A DNA stretch of 64,000 bases from Sympetrum striolatum (Eukaryota > Arthropoda > Insecta > Odonata > Libellulidae). The translations under genes and the position numbers were made by a program. Each line of letters begins with the position of its first letter. Positions within the stretch are counted from its first letter, which is position 1. Of this stretch, positions 43,246-54,700 are shown piece by piece. The stretch lies in NCBI GenBank assembly GCA_947579665.1, contig OX388343.1:102863657-102927656 (forward strand). Reading direction: 5' to 3'. The notes under the pieces are model-generated. The model was not told where the DNA came from and ran no database searches. It worked only from the letters and a program-made list of their open reading frames with translations.

Positions 43246-43899
43246 TGTTCAATACAGCAGTTATAGAAAATTACATTTTCTAAAACAATAGCATACACCT
43301 AAATATCATTTTTTTGAGATATTTCACAGCAAAGGAAATTTGCTTCAAAGAATAAAAAAGCTCAACTTCTGGTTAAACGATTTACTTCAAAAAGTTATCA
43401 ACTATGTCAGCACACCACGGTATATATGTGAAGTTTGGTACTGATAGGGCTAATAGTTTTCTCGTTAGAGCGCCCACAAGCACACACAGACGCTGACATC
43501 GTTCCAAAAATGGTCAGAACGTATTCTAGGAACCCCAAAACATGCATTTCGGTTGAAATCTCGAAGTCAAATTTTTTCATGAAAATTATACTTTCTATAT
43601 ACTATGAATATGGAGAAAGTAAAAATCCAATTAGTACGAAGGCATTGACCCTAAAATACATTGTATATTGTATGTTGGCAATAACAAAAGTGTAAAATCT
43701 TCTACCGCTAATCAAAGAGTCTAAACAATTTTGGTTACAGACCACCCATTGCCATTTTTCACTTCCATTATTTCATTGAATTTAAGAAAAAGAAATCCAA
43801 CAAAGCAAACCAAAAGACTGCTTAAATGTAAAGTAACCACAAGGATGATCATTGAAATAAATCAGATGTCCAGAATTACATCCCACAAACTTCGTCCAT

Positions 43900-43990
43900 G
43901 ATCTCCAATTGGAAATATTCCTATAACTATAATAAAATCTGCTAGTTAAGATGGCAGACATTGGCTGACTCAAGCATATTGACGAAATCA
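43900..43990 (-). CDS. Possible last exon of the array gene (copy 0)
   Basis: On the minus strand IGIFPIGDHGRSLWDVILDI is followed by TGA near 43871. FPIGD echoes NAFPIGD of exon D, hinting at a related module. AG dinucleotides upstream (ATTATAG, TTATAG) could serve as acceptor. An overlapping longer frame is also open, so the assignment is weak. Confidence 0.25.
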
Positions 43991-44480
43991 TATTGCAACC
44001 TGTATAACAGAACATATTGACAGTAATTGCAATATTATATCTTAATATATATTATAACTCAAATAAGGCATGAAATATAAATAAAAAATTATGATCTCCC
44101 AAAAATATTATGATCATGTACCCCCAAATCGAGCATAGAGCAATGTGAAAGGAAAAGCCGGAGCAAAGATATTTTGAAAGGGGTGGATTTAACAGTACTT
44201 CAACAGAACGAACGGAAAACCACAACAATTCAACAGAGGCAAACTGGAGCAAAGCATATGAAAAAAATTCCTGATATTCCCCACCATACCATCTAAATCT
44301 ACTGTATCATACTTGAAACCCAATTAACTTATCATTACCGATTAAAAACATAAATTGACATGATATAACACCATTGAAAATTGATCAAAGAAATAATTAG
44401 GTCTTGCATTGTATTGGAAAACTTAGAGACACATTTCAAAACAATGAATTAAAAACAATATATATATAATAAAATCTTAC

Positions 44481-44720
44481 TCTGCAGCCACCCTTAAAGC
44501 ACTCAGTGGCTGTCTTAATACTTCCCTCGCCCTAAACAGGAGCCATCGAGAGGCCTCGTAAATGCTTCCAATGAATGTCTCCGCAACTTGGTGTCTCTCA
44601 TAAGCAACTGTCCCATACTGTAGACTGTAGTGGTCCATATCCACCATTCTCCACTTTACTCCCAAGTTGCAGCACTCTGGAGCTTCTGGTATTATTTGAG
44701 GGACTTTCTGTGCATATTCT
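44481..44720 (-). CDS. Exon F of the array gene (copy 0), intact
   Basis: 240-bp exon with an acceptor at TATAG (44721-44725) and donor GTAAGA (44475-44480), starting and ending in phase 2. It encodes EYAQKVPQIIPEAPECCNLG, VKWRMVDMDHYSLQYGTVAY, ERHQVAETFIGSIYEASRWL and LFRAREVLRQPLSALRVAA. Composition is strongly protein-like. In this copy the codon at 44516-44518 is TTA (Leu); in copies 1-3 it is TAA. Family not recognised. This is the best-supported exon of the array. Confidence 0.55.
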
Positions 44721-44906
44721 CTATACGAATAATAGGACAAACAAATAATATATTTATTATAATTATAAACGTCAATTGAAATTCCTGTAATAGCAGCAGA
44801 TCATATTAGATGATTACACAGCTAGTAAACAAGGAAATTACAATTTTGAATGCAAAGTGCTAAACCTATATTGAAGTGAGGATCTAATAAACGATAAAAG
44901 AGTTAC

Positions 44907-44977
44907 CTTAGATTATTCAAGAGGAGAGCCTGCACGAACCTTCCCAAACTAACCTGTAGTATCTGGTTCATCCATTT
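44907..44977 (-). CDS. Exon E of the array gene (copy 0)
   Basis: The minus frame KWMNQILQVSLGRFVQALLL NNL ends AG before donor GTAACT (44901-44906), phase 2. Exon F starts with one base A that completes an arginine codon, so E and F join in frame as NNL-R-EYAQ. The acceptor for E (GGTAG at 44978-44982) has a poor pyrimidine tract, so the start is uncertain. Amphipathic helix composition. Copies at 49452-49522, 54797-54867 and 60142-60212. Confidence 0.45.
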
Positions 44978-45313
44978 CTACCACATCTCAGCTTTGTAGT
45001 AGGTGATGGTTATTAAGTCGAGATCATTATATACAGAATGACTTATCTTGCCAAAGCAATTGAGAATGTGCTGCTATTCCTATGCATTTTACAATTTTTC
45101 TCTTCCACAGGATGGTTTAGGTGGAGATTTTAAGGTAGTAACACCAGTAAACCTATATCAATAATGTACTTATTAACTCCCCATTCCTGAAAGGTTAGAA
45201 AAGAGACCATGAATATTCAATTAAAATATTTAAATAATGAAATGTATTATTTTTTAATGATAATCAGTTACCAATATTAAAAAATATATTCTATAATCTT
45301 AAGAAAAACATAC

Positions 45314-45399
45314 CTTATTTTTTCATCACCAACTGGGAACGCATTGGAATCCCTCCATCCAACAATAATCTCAAATAAGATGCCTTCTTCAAAGCGCAT
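45314..45399 (-). CDS. Exon D of the array gene (copy 0)
   Basis: The frame MRFEEGILFEIIVGWRDSNA FPVGDEKI ends AG before donor GTATGT, phase 2. An acceptor inside (TTTGAAG) would join exon C in phase. In copies 1-3 this exon is present twice: the version at 50659-50744 matches this one, and a second at 49859-49942 reads WFEDGILFEIIVGWRDSN AFPIGDDK but has lost one base before the donor. A third version is at 41604-41689. Conservation of GIL.EIIVG and NAFP(V/I)GD(E/D)K among variants argues that it was translated. Confidence 0.5.
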
Positions 45400-45488
45400 C
45401 CATAATCAAAATGTGTCACTCAATTTGAGAGGTCTGATCAGACCCTCTACATGAAATCTTCAAGTTTTAGCTCTCTTTTGAAGTTACC

Positions 45489-45520
45489 AGAAGACCAGAA
45501 GTCCTCTCCATATGGGTACC
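45489..45520 (-). CDS. Exon C of the array gene (copy 0), microexon
   Basis: After an acceptor TTGTTTTATAG the sequence reads G-TAC then PYGEDFWSS, and a donor GTAACT follows. The first base completes the AG left by exon B to an arginine codon, so B and C join in frame. The length would be only 32 bp if that donor is used. Alternatively the frame runs on as GNFKRELKLEDFM to a stop. Confidence 0.35.
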
Positions 45521-45654
45521 TATAAAACAATAGTTGTTGATTATGGCCTTAAAATATATGAATCATTTTGTCCAATTTTATTTAGATATTTCCAAAGTAT
45601 TCTAGGCTGAAACATATTTACTCTAAAATTTATAACCCTATGTTGATTCATTAC

Positions 45655-45850
45655 CTCGAAAGTCCTGTTAATATGAGGAAGAAGTAGTCAGTTTTCCCTG
45701 TGCGTATCCAACAACATCCAAAGATTTCTAATTTCTCTGTCCCCAGCTGCTCGGGTTCAATAAACATAGGTATTGCATTGCTTAGTCCCACATTAAGTTG
45801 ACCTCAACTAATGCAAACTTACGATCTTCACCTGCATTCTCATAGGATTT
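45655..45850 (-). CDS. Exon B region of the array gene (copy 0)
   Basis: The minus frame reads NAIPMFIEPEQLGTEKLEIF then GCCWIRTGKTDYFFLILTGLS, ending in phase 2 at donor GTAATG (45651-45654 onward). Just upstream a different frame reads YENAGEDRKFALVEVN, which includes an internal GTAAGT that could be a donor. The two frames suggest either two exons with a short intron or a frameshift near 45797. A hydrophobic FFLILTGL could be membrane-facing. No family recognised. Confidence 0.45.
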
Positions 45851-46032
45851 GTTTGCTTTTGTTTACCATCTCTTTCTAATGCAATCTATGTTTATTATAT
45901 CTCTGCTGAAAGTAAAGCTTCAAATGCACTCAAATATTTATTATAGTCTTCAAGCTTTGGATTAAGTTTTACCATAAAGCTAATTTAGTTTACTTATCAC
46001 ACGTTCATTGACCATATAGAAATTAGCTCACC

Positions 46033-46162
46033 TTTCTGGATCATTAGTGTCCGATATCCACTGCTTTTCCATAGTAGTAGGCATCCAACACATGACACTG
46101 AAGCTAACAATCATTTTTTTTAGGTGGTTATACATTATGGCCAGTACGTTGAAAAAATTTCA
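46033..46162 (-). CDS. Exon A of the array gene (copy 0)
   Basis: The open minus frame ends VSFSVMCWMPTTMEKQWISD TNDPE with AG left over, followed by the donor GTGAGC at 46026-46031. It is open upstream to TGA near 46165. An ATG (M-IVSFSV) sits after a run of A; in copies 1-3 the same codon is ACG, so if it is the start codon only copy 0 keeps it. The donor leaves phase 2. Residues are protein-like (Trp, Cys, Met rich) but match no family I know. Copies lie +5345, +10690 and +16035. Confidence 0.4.
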
Positions 46163-46323
46163 AGTCAGTGACACTTATGAAATATGGTTACAATTTGAAT
46201 CCCCCATGAATGAATCAGTGAATGTATAATTAGGTATAATATTAGAAACATCTATATGTAATAGATAAGAGATGGATTAACAGATATAACTATAATTTGT
46301 AATCATCATTAAGTCATTTTTGA

Positions 46324-46500
46324 TACACCACTTTGTGCTACCAGTGCCTCAATGAGGCCATGGCAGTGGACGATGATGCACAGTCGGACGAGACCACACT
46401 TGCCCTTGCAAACAAAGTTCCCAAAATGGCCTGTGGAAAAACTAAATCTAAATCGTCGACCCATAACCTTTTGCCCAAAGCAGTGTGGAGCTTATGTTAA
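46324..46500 (+). CDS. Open segment across the array unit junction
   Basis: The plus frame from after TGA (46321-46323) reads CYQCLNEAMAVDDDAQSDET TLALANKVPKMACGKT and ends SLC with TAA at 46498-46500, 58 codons. It spans the junction at 46411/46412, so the frame as a whole exists only in tandem copies (also 51669-51845, 57014-57190, 62359-62535). The local GC rise and acidic composition look coding, but the minus strand is also open here (KGKCGLVRLCIIVHCHGLIE ALVAQSGV). Function unknown. Confidence 0.3.
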   Translation, partial: YTTLCYQCLNEAMAVDDDAQSDETTLALANKVPKMACGKTKSKSSTHNLLPKAVWSLC

Positions 46501-49500
46501 AAATTTAATGTACTCAAACCAAACTAGCTAGTCATACCCTATGCTCCGAAGGACTGGATACACAAAGAATATATTTCAATGAATTTCTATGAACCGATTA
46601 TATTTCCATTGGAAGTTGTATTGGAAATGGATACGTCGCCAATAAAGAATAGCAATTACAAACCTGAAAAGGAATAATATTAATAAATGACTGATGAAAA
46701 TTTTAAAACTTAGGTCTCATATTTTTCCTTAAGTAGATAATCAGCAACTTCCCGTTGATCAGTATTTCATGACTAACTCCTAAACAATCAGTTATACTAA
46801 AATATCTTTCACACAAAAGTTATATTAAAATGCATTCTCTAAAACTTTTATAAATAATTGTATATACCTAAGTATCAGATTAATTGAGATATTTTGCAAA
46901 AATCAGAAACGAGCCTCAAAAGTAGAGCTCGACTTCCAGCTAACCGATTTAAACCAGAAACTTATCAACTCTAAAAACAGCAACCAAAGTACTATATATG
47001 AAATTTGACGGTGATAAAACAAATAGTTTTCATATTACAGTGCCCACAAAGAACATAATCACCTACTTCCCATTTATCAGTATTTCACGAGTAACTCCTT
47101 ACCAATCAGTGATAAAATAATCTGATGTGGCCAACACATGACTTTCTCCGTATTTATTGAAAACAGAAGCCTATCCCGGTAACATATAAATAACTCAAAA
47201 ACAATCAGTGTTACGAAGAAATGATTTATACAAACGTTGTAGTAAAATACATTATCTATACCTTTTGTACGTAAACGTATATACCTAAATTGCATTTTGA
47301 CAGAGATATGTATGAAAAACCTCCATTTCTGGATTAACAACAACTTCTGGTTAACCATTATTGAAGAATAATTCCTAAAAAATCAGTGTCACGAAAAAAT
47401 GTTTTTACAAAAGTTGTAGTAAAGTACATTATCTACATTTTTTGTGCGTAAATGTATGTACCTATATTGCCTTCTTAAAGAGATATTTAAGAAACAAAAG
47501 TTTGCTCCGGATAAACCGCAACTTTCGGTTAAGCGATATTCACCTAAAACGTATCACCTTTTGGCATTGTTAGGAAAATTCTAAATATATATTTTTAAAA
47601 TGATCGAATAATTACTTATTAAGATAGAGCGCCCACAAACTTTTTAACCACAGACAGACATGTTTGGGAAAATAGCTAAAACATGATCTCTGGGCCCCAA
47701 ACCATCTATTTCCGTCGATATCTGGAGGTCTAATTTTTTTGCGAATACAATACTTTCTCTATACTACGTATAGGGAGAAAGTAAAAATATGTTCAATACA
47801 GCAGTTATAGAAAATTACATTTTCTAAAACAATAGCTCACACCTAAATATCATTTTTTTGAGATATTTCACAGCAAAGAAAATTTGCTTCAAAGAATAAA
47901 AAAGCTCAACTTCTGGTTAAACGATTTGCTTCAAAAAATTATCAACTATGTCAGCACACCACAGTATATATGTGAAGTTTGGTACTGATAGGGCTAATAG
48001 TTTTCTCGTTAGAGCGCCCACAAGCACACACAGACGCTGACATCGTTCCAAAAATGGTCAGAACGTATTCTAGGGACCCCAAAACATGCATTTCGGTTGA
48101 AATCTCGAAGTCAAATTTTTTCATGAAAATTATACCTTCTATATACTATGAATATGGAGAAAGTAAAAATCCAATTAGTAAGAAAGGAATTGACCCTAAA
48201 ATACATTGTATATTGTATGTTGGCAATAACAAAAGTGTAAAATCTTCTACCGCTGATCAAAGAGTCTAAAAAATTTTGGTTACAGACAACCCATTGCCAT
48301 TTTTCACTTCCATTATTTCATTGAATTTAAGAAAAAGAAATCCAACAAAGCAAACCAAAAGACTGCTTAAATGTAAAGTAACCACAAGGATGATCATTGA
48401 AATAAATCAGATGTCCAGAATTACATCCCACAAACTTCGTCCATGATCTCCAATTGGAAATATTCCTATAACTATAATAAAATCTGCTAGTTAAGATGGC
48501 AGACATTGGCTGACTCAAGCATATTGACGAAATCATATTGCAACCTGTATAACAGAACATATTGACAGTAATTGCAATATTATATCTTAATATATATTAT
48601 AACTCAAATAAGGCATGAAATATACATAAAAAATTATGATCTCCCAAAAATATTATGATCATGTACCCCCAAATCGAGCATAGAGCAATGTGAAAGGAAA
48701 AGCCGGAGCAAAGATATTTTGAAAGGGGTGGATTTAACAGTACTTCAACAGAACGAACGGAAAACCACAACAATTCAACAGAGGCAAACTGGAGCAAAGC
48801 ATATGAAAAAAATTCCTGATATTCCCCACCATACCATCTAAATCTACTGTATCATACTTGAAACCCAATTAACTTATCATTACCGATTAAAAACATAAAT
48901 TGACATGATATAACACCATCGAAAATTGATCAAAGAAATAATTAGGTCTTGCATTGTATTGGAAAACTTAGAGACACATTTCAAAACAATGAATTGAAAA
49001 CAATATATATATAATAAAATCTTACTCTGCAGCCACCCTTAAAGCACTCAGTGGCTGTCTTTATACTTCCCTCGCCCTAAACAGGAGCCATCGAGAGGCC
49101 TCGTAAATGCTTCCAATGAATGTCTCCGCAACTTGGTGTCTCTCATAAGCAACTGTCCCATACTGTAGACTGTAGTGGTCCATATCCACCATTCTCCACT
49201 TTACTCCCAAGTTGCAGCACTCTGGAGCTTCTGGTATTATTTGAGGGACTTTCTGTGCATATTCTCTATATGAATAATAGGACAAACAAATAATATATTT
49301 ATTATAATTATAAACGTCAATTGAAATTCCTGTAATAGCAGCAGATCATATTAGATGATTACACAGCTAGTAAACAAGGAAATTACAATTTTGAATGCAA
49401 AGTGCTAAACCTATATTGAAATGAGGATCTAATGAACGATAAAAGAGTTACCTTAGATTATTCAAGAGGAGAGCCTGCACGAACCTTCCCAAACTAACCT

Positions 49501-51756
49501 GTAGTATCTGGTTCATCCATTTCTACCACATCTCAGCTTTGTAGTAGGTGATGGTTATTAAGTGGAGATCATTATATACAGAATGACTTATCTTGCCAAA
49601 GCAATTGAGAATGTGCTGCTATTCCTATGCATTTTACAATTTTTCTCTTCCACAGGATGGTTTAGGTGGAGATTTTAAGGTAGTAACACCAGTAAACCTA
49701 TATCAATAATGTACTTATTAACTCCCCATTCCTGAAAGGTTAGAAAAGAGACCATGAATATTCAATTAAAATATTTAAATAATGAAATGTATTATTTTTT
49801 AATGATAATCAGTTACCAATATTAAAAAATACATTCTATATTCTTAAGAAAAACATACCTTTTTTGTCATCACCAATTGGGAAGGCATTGGAATCTCTCC
49901 ATCCAACAATAATCTCAAATAAGATGCCATCTTCAAACCACATCCATTATCAAAACGTGTCACTCAATTTGAGAGGTCAGATCAGACCCTCTACATGAAA
50001 TCTTCAAGTTTTAGTCCCATAATGGGCAGAACTTCTCCATCAAGAGAGGCAAAATGCCTCTCGGTGACGAGAATTGTATCTGCAAATGGTATCTCTCTTT
50101 TGATAGCTACCCGAAAGTCTTGAAGGGCAAAACATCTCAATCGGAATCCTGATCGTCGATGAGAATATTATTTTGCCAAAGGTAGCTTTCTATTGAGTGA
50201 TACCATGAGGTACGCAGACCCTCTTTCCATGGGCAGAACCTCTCAAACAGGAGAGGCGTTACACCTCCCCTGAAGAGAACTGTATTCTGAAAATGGTACC
50301 TTTCATTTGAGTGCTACCCCGTGGTACCCAGACCCACTCGATGGGCAGAATCTCTCGACCTGGGGGAGGCATCACACCACTCCATAGTGAGAATTTTATT
50401 CTGCTAGGGTAGCTCTCTTTTGAAGTTACCAGAAGACCAGTAGACCTCTCAGCAGGAAGGTTTATATGGAGATTTTAAGTTAGATATACCAGTAGACCTT
50501 TATCAATAATGTTTTTATAAGCACCCTATTCCTGAAAGTTTAGAAAAGAGACCATTAATATTTAATGAAAAAATTTTCATCATAAGAATTATTATTTTCT
50601 AATGATAATCAGTTACCAATATTAAAAAATATATTCTAAAATCTTAAGAAAAACATACCTTATTTTTTCATCACCAACTGGGAACGCATTGGAATCCCTC
50701 CATCCAACAATAATCTCAAATAAGATGCCTTCTTCAAAGCGCATCCATAGTCAAAACGTGTCACTCAATTTGAGAGGTCTGATCAGACCCTCTACCTGAA
50801 ATCTTCAAGTTTTAGCTCTCTTTTGAAGTTACCAGAAGACCAGAAGTCCTCTCCATATGGGTACCTATAAAACAATAGTTGTTGATTATGGCCTTAAAAT
50901 ATATGAATCATTTTGTCCAATTTTATTTAGATATTTCCAAAGTATTCTAGGCTGAAACATATTTACTCTAAAATTTATAACCCTATGTTGATTCATTACC
51001 TCGAAAGTCCTGTTAATATGAGGAAGAAGTAGTCAGTTTTCCCTGTGCGTATCCAACAACATCCAAAGATTTCTAATTTCTCTGTCCCCAGCTGCTCGGG
51101 TTCAATAAACATAGGTATTGCATTGCTTAGTCCCACATTAAGTTGACCTCAACTAATGCAAACTTACGATCTTCACCTGCATTCTCATAGGATTTGTTTG
51201 CTTTTGTTTACCATCTCTTTCTAATGCAATCTATGTTTATTATATCTCTGCTGAAAGTAAAGCTTCAAATGCACTCAAATATTTATTATAGTCTTCAAGC
51301 TTTGGATTAAGTTTTACCATAAAGCTAATTTAGTTTACTTATCACACGTTCATTGACCATATAGAAATTAGCTCACCTTTCTGGATCATTAGTGTCCGAT
51401 ATCCACTGCTTTTCCATAGTAGTAGGCATCCAACACATGACACTGAAGCTAACAATCGTTTTTTTTAGGTGGTTATACATTATGGCCAGTACGTTGAAAA
51501 AATTTCAAGTCAGTGACACTTATGAAATATGGTTACAATTTGAATCCCCCATGAATGAATCAGTGAATGTATAATTAGGTATAATATTAGAAACATCTAT
51601 ATGTAATAGATAAGAGATGGATTAACAGATATAACTATAATTTGTAATCATCATTAAGTCATTTTTGATACACCACTTTGTGCTACCAGTGCCTCAATGA
51701 GGCCATGGCAGTGGACGATGATGCACAGTCGGACGAGACCACACTTGCCCTTGCAA
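46412..51756. repeat. Array copy 1 (5345 bp)
   Basis: First full-length unit. Contains two exon-D variants (49859-49942 and 50659-50744) because of the internal 800-bp duplication (about 49790-50585 against 50585 onward). Confidence 0.95.
49026..51507 (-). pseudogene. Array gene, copy 1, with nonsense codon in exon F
   Basis: Same chain as copy 0: exon A to 51378, B ending 51000, C, D in two versions (50659-50744 and 49859-49942), E 49452-49522, F 49026-49265. Exon F has TAA at 49061-49063 in place of Leu, after SRWLLFRAREV, removing the last 12 or so codons of the exon and everything downstream. The exon-D version nearest exon E has a one-base deletion before its donor. If the chain is a real gene, this copy is truncated or decayed; alternatively the gene ends here in amplified copies. 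Confidence 0.45.
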
Positions 51757-54700
51757 ACAAAGTTCCCAAAATGGCCTGTGGAAAAACTACATCTAAATCG
51801 TCGACCCATAACCTTTTGCCCAAAGCAGTGTGGAGCTTATGTTAAAAATTTAATGTACTCAAACCAAACTAGCTAGTCATACCCTATGCTCCGAAGGACT
51901 GGATACACAAAGAATATATTTCAATGAATTTCTATGAACCGATTATATTTCCATTGGAAGTTGTATTGGAAATGGATACGTCGCCAATAAAGAATAGCAA
52001 TTACAAACCTGAAAAGGAATAATATTAATAAATGACTGATGAAAATTTTAAAACTTAGGTCTCATATTTTTCCTTAAGTAGATAATCAGCAACTTCCCGT
52101 TGATCAGTATTTCATGACTAACTCCTAAACAATCAGTTATACTAAAATATCTTTCACACAAAAGTTATATTAAAATGCATTCTCTAAAACTTTTATAAAT
52201 AATTGTATATACCTAAGTATCAGATTAATTGAGATATTTTGCAAAAATCAGAAACGAGCCTCAAAAGTAGAGCTCGACTTCCAGCTAACCGATTTAAACC
52301 AGAAACTTATCAACTCTAAAAACAGCAACCAAAGTACTATATATGAAATTTGACGGTGATAAAACAAATAGTTTTCATATTACAGTGCCCACAAAGAACA
52401 TAATCACCTACTTCCCATTTATCAGTATTTCACGAGTAACTCCTTACCAATCAGTGATAAAATAATCTGATGTGGCCAACACATGACTTTCTCCGTATTT
52501 ATTGAAAACAGAAGCCTATCCCGGTAACATATAAATAACTCAAAAACAATCAGTGTTACGAAGAAATGATTTATACAAATGTTGTAGTAAAATACATTAT
52601 CTATACCTTTTGTACGTAAACGTATATACCTAAATTGCATTTTGACAGAGATATGTATGAAAAACCTCCATTTCTGGATTAACAACAACTTCTGGTTAAC
52701 CATTATTGAAGAATAATTCCTAAAAAATCAGTGTCACGAAAAAATGTTTTTACAAAAGTTGTAGTAAAGTACATTATCTACATTTTTTGTGCGTAAATGT
52801 ATGTACCAATATTGCCTTCTTAAAGAGATATTTAAGAAACAAAAGTTTGCTCCGGATAAACCGCAACTTTCGGTTAAGCGATATTCACCTAAAACGTATC
52901 ACCTTTTGGCATTGTTAGGAAAATTCTAAATATATATTTTTAAAATGATCGAATAATTACTTATTAAGATAGAGCGCCCACAAACTTTTTAACCACAGAC
53001 AGACATGTTTGGGAAAATAGCTAAAACATGATCTCTGGGCCCCAAACCATCTATTTCCGTCGATATCTGGAGGTCTAATTTTTTTGCGAATACAATACTT
53101 TCTCTATACTACGTATAGGGAGAAAGTAAAAATATGTTCAATACAGCAGTTGTAGAAAATTACATTTTCTAAAACAATAGCTCACACCTAAATATCATTT
53201 TTTTGAGATATTTCACAGCAAAGAAAATTTGCTTCAAAGAATAAAAAAGCTCAACTTCTGGTTAAACGATTTGCTTCAAAAAATTATCAACTATGTCAGC
53301 ACACCACAGTATATATGTGAAGTTTGGTACTGATAGGGCTAATAGTTTTCTCGTTAGAGCGCCCACAAGCACACACAGACGCTGACATCGTTCCAAAAAT
53401 GGTCAGAACGTATTCTAGGGACCCCAAAACATGCATTTCGGTTGAAATCTCGAAGTCAAATTTTTTCATGAAAATTATACTTTCTATATACTATGAATAT
53501 GGAGAAAGTAAAAATCCAATTAGTAAGAAAGGAATTGACCCTAAAATACATTGTATATTGTATGTTGGCAATAACAAAAGTGTAAAATCTTCTACCGCTG
53601 ATCAAAGAGTCTAAAAAATTTTGGTTACAGACAACCCATTGCCATTTTTCACTTCCATTATTTCATTGAATTTAAGAAAAAGAAATCCAACAAAGCAAAC
53701 CAAAAGACTGCTTAAATGTAAAGTAACCACAAGGATGATCATTGAAATAAATCAGATGTCCAGAATTACATCCCACAAACTTCGTCCATGATCTCCAATT
53801 GGAAATATTCCTATAACTATAATAAAATCTGCTAGTTAAGATGGCAGACATTGGCTGACTCAAGCATATTGACGAAATCATATTGCAACCTGTATAACAG
53901 AACATATTGACAGTAATTGCAATATTATATCTTAATATATATTATAACTCAAATAAGGCATGAAATATACATAAAAAATTATGATCTCCCAAAAATATTA
54001 TGATCATGTACCCCCAAATCGAGCATAGAGCAATGTGAAAGGAAAAGCCGGAGCAAAGATATTTTGAAAGGGGTGGATTTAACAGTACTTCAACAGAACG
54101 AACGGAAAACCACAACAATTCAACAGAGGCAAACTGGAGCAAAGCATATGAAAAAAATTCCTGATATTCCCCATCATACCATCTAAATCTACTGTATCAT
54201 ACTTGAAACCCAATTACCTTATCATTACCGATTAAAAACATAAATTGACATGATATAACACCATCGAAAATTGATCAAAGAAATAATTAGGTCTTGCATT
54301 GTATTGGAAAACTTAGAGACACATTTCAAAACAATGAATTGAAAACAATATATATATAATAAAATCTTACTCTGCAGCCACCCTTAAAGCACTCAGTGGC
54401 TGTCTTTATACTTCCCTCGCCCTAAACAGGAGCCATCGAGAGGCCTCGTAAATGCTTCCAATGAATGTCTCCGCAACTTGGTGTCTCTCATAAGCAACTG
54501 TCCCATACTGTAGACTGTAGTGGTCCATATCCACCATTCTCCACTTTACTCCCAAGTTGCAGCACTCTGGAGCTTCTGGTATTATTTGAGGGACTTTCTG
54601 TGCATATTCTCTATATGAATAATAGGACAAACAAATAATATATTTATTATAATTATAAACGTCAATTGAAATTCCTGTAATAGCAGCAGATCATATTAGA

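Larger units (their letters stand above)
41918..46411. repeat. Array copy 0 (short form, 4494 bp)
   Basis: Most diverged copy, at the left edge. It lacks the 800-bp block present in the others (equivalent to 49990-50790) and has single versions of the exon-D segment. It carries the only uninterrupted version of exon F. Confidence 0.93.

Noticed and set aside
43782..44252. 66- and 77-residue ORFs on the minus strand (and copies)
   Set aside because: No protein-like pattern over most of their length; only a short overlapping frame ending IGDHGRSLWDVILDI is kept as a weak candidate.
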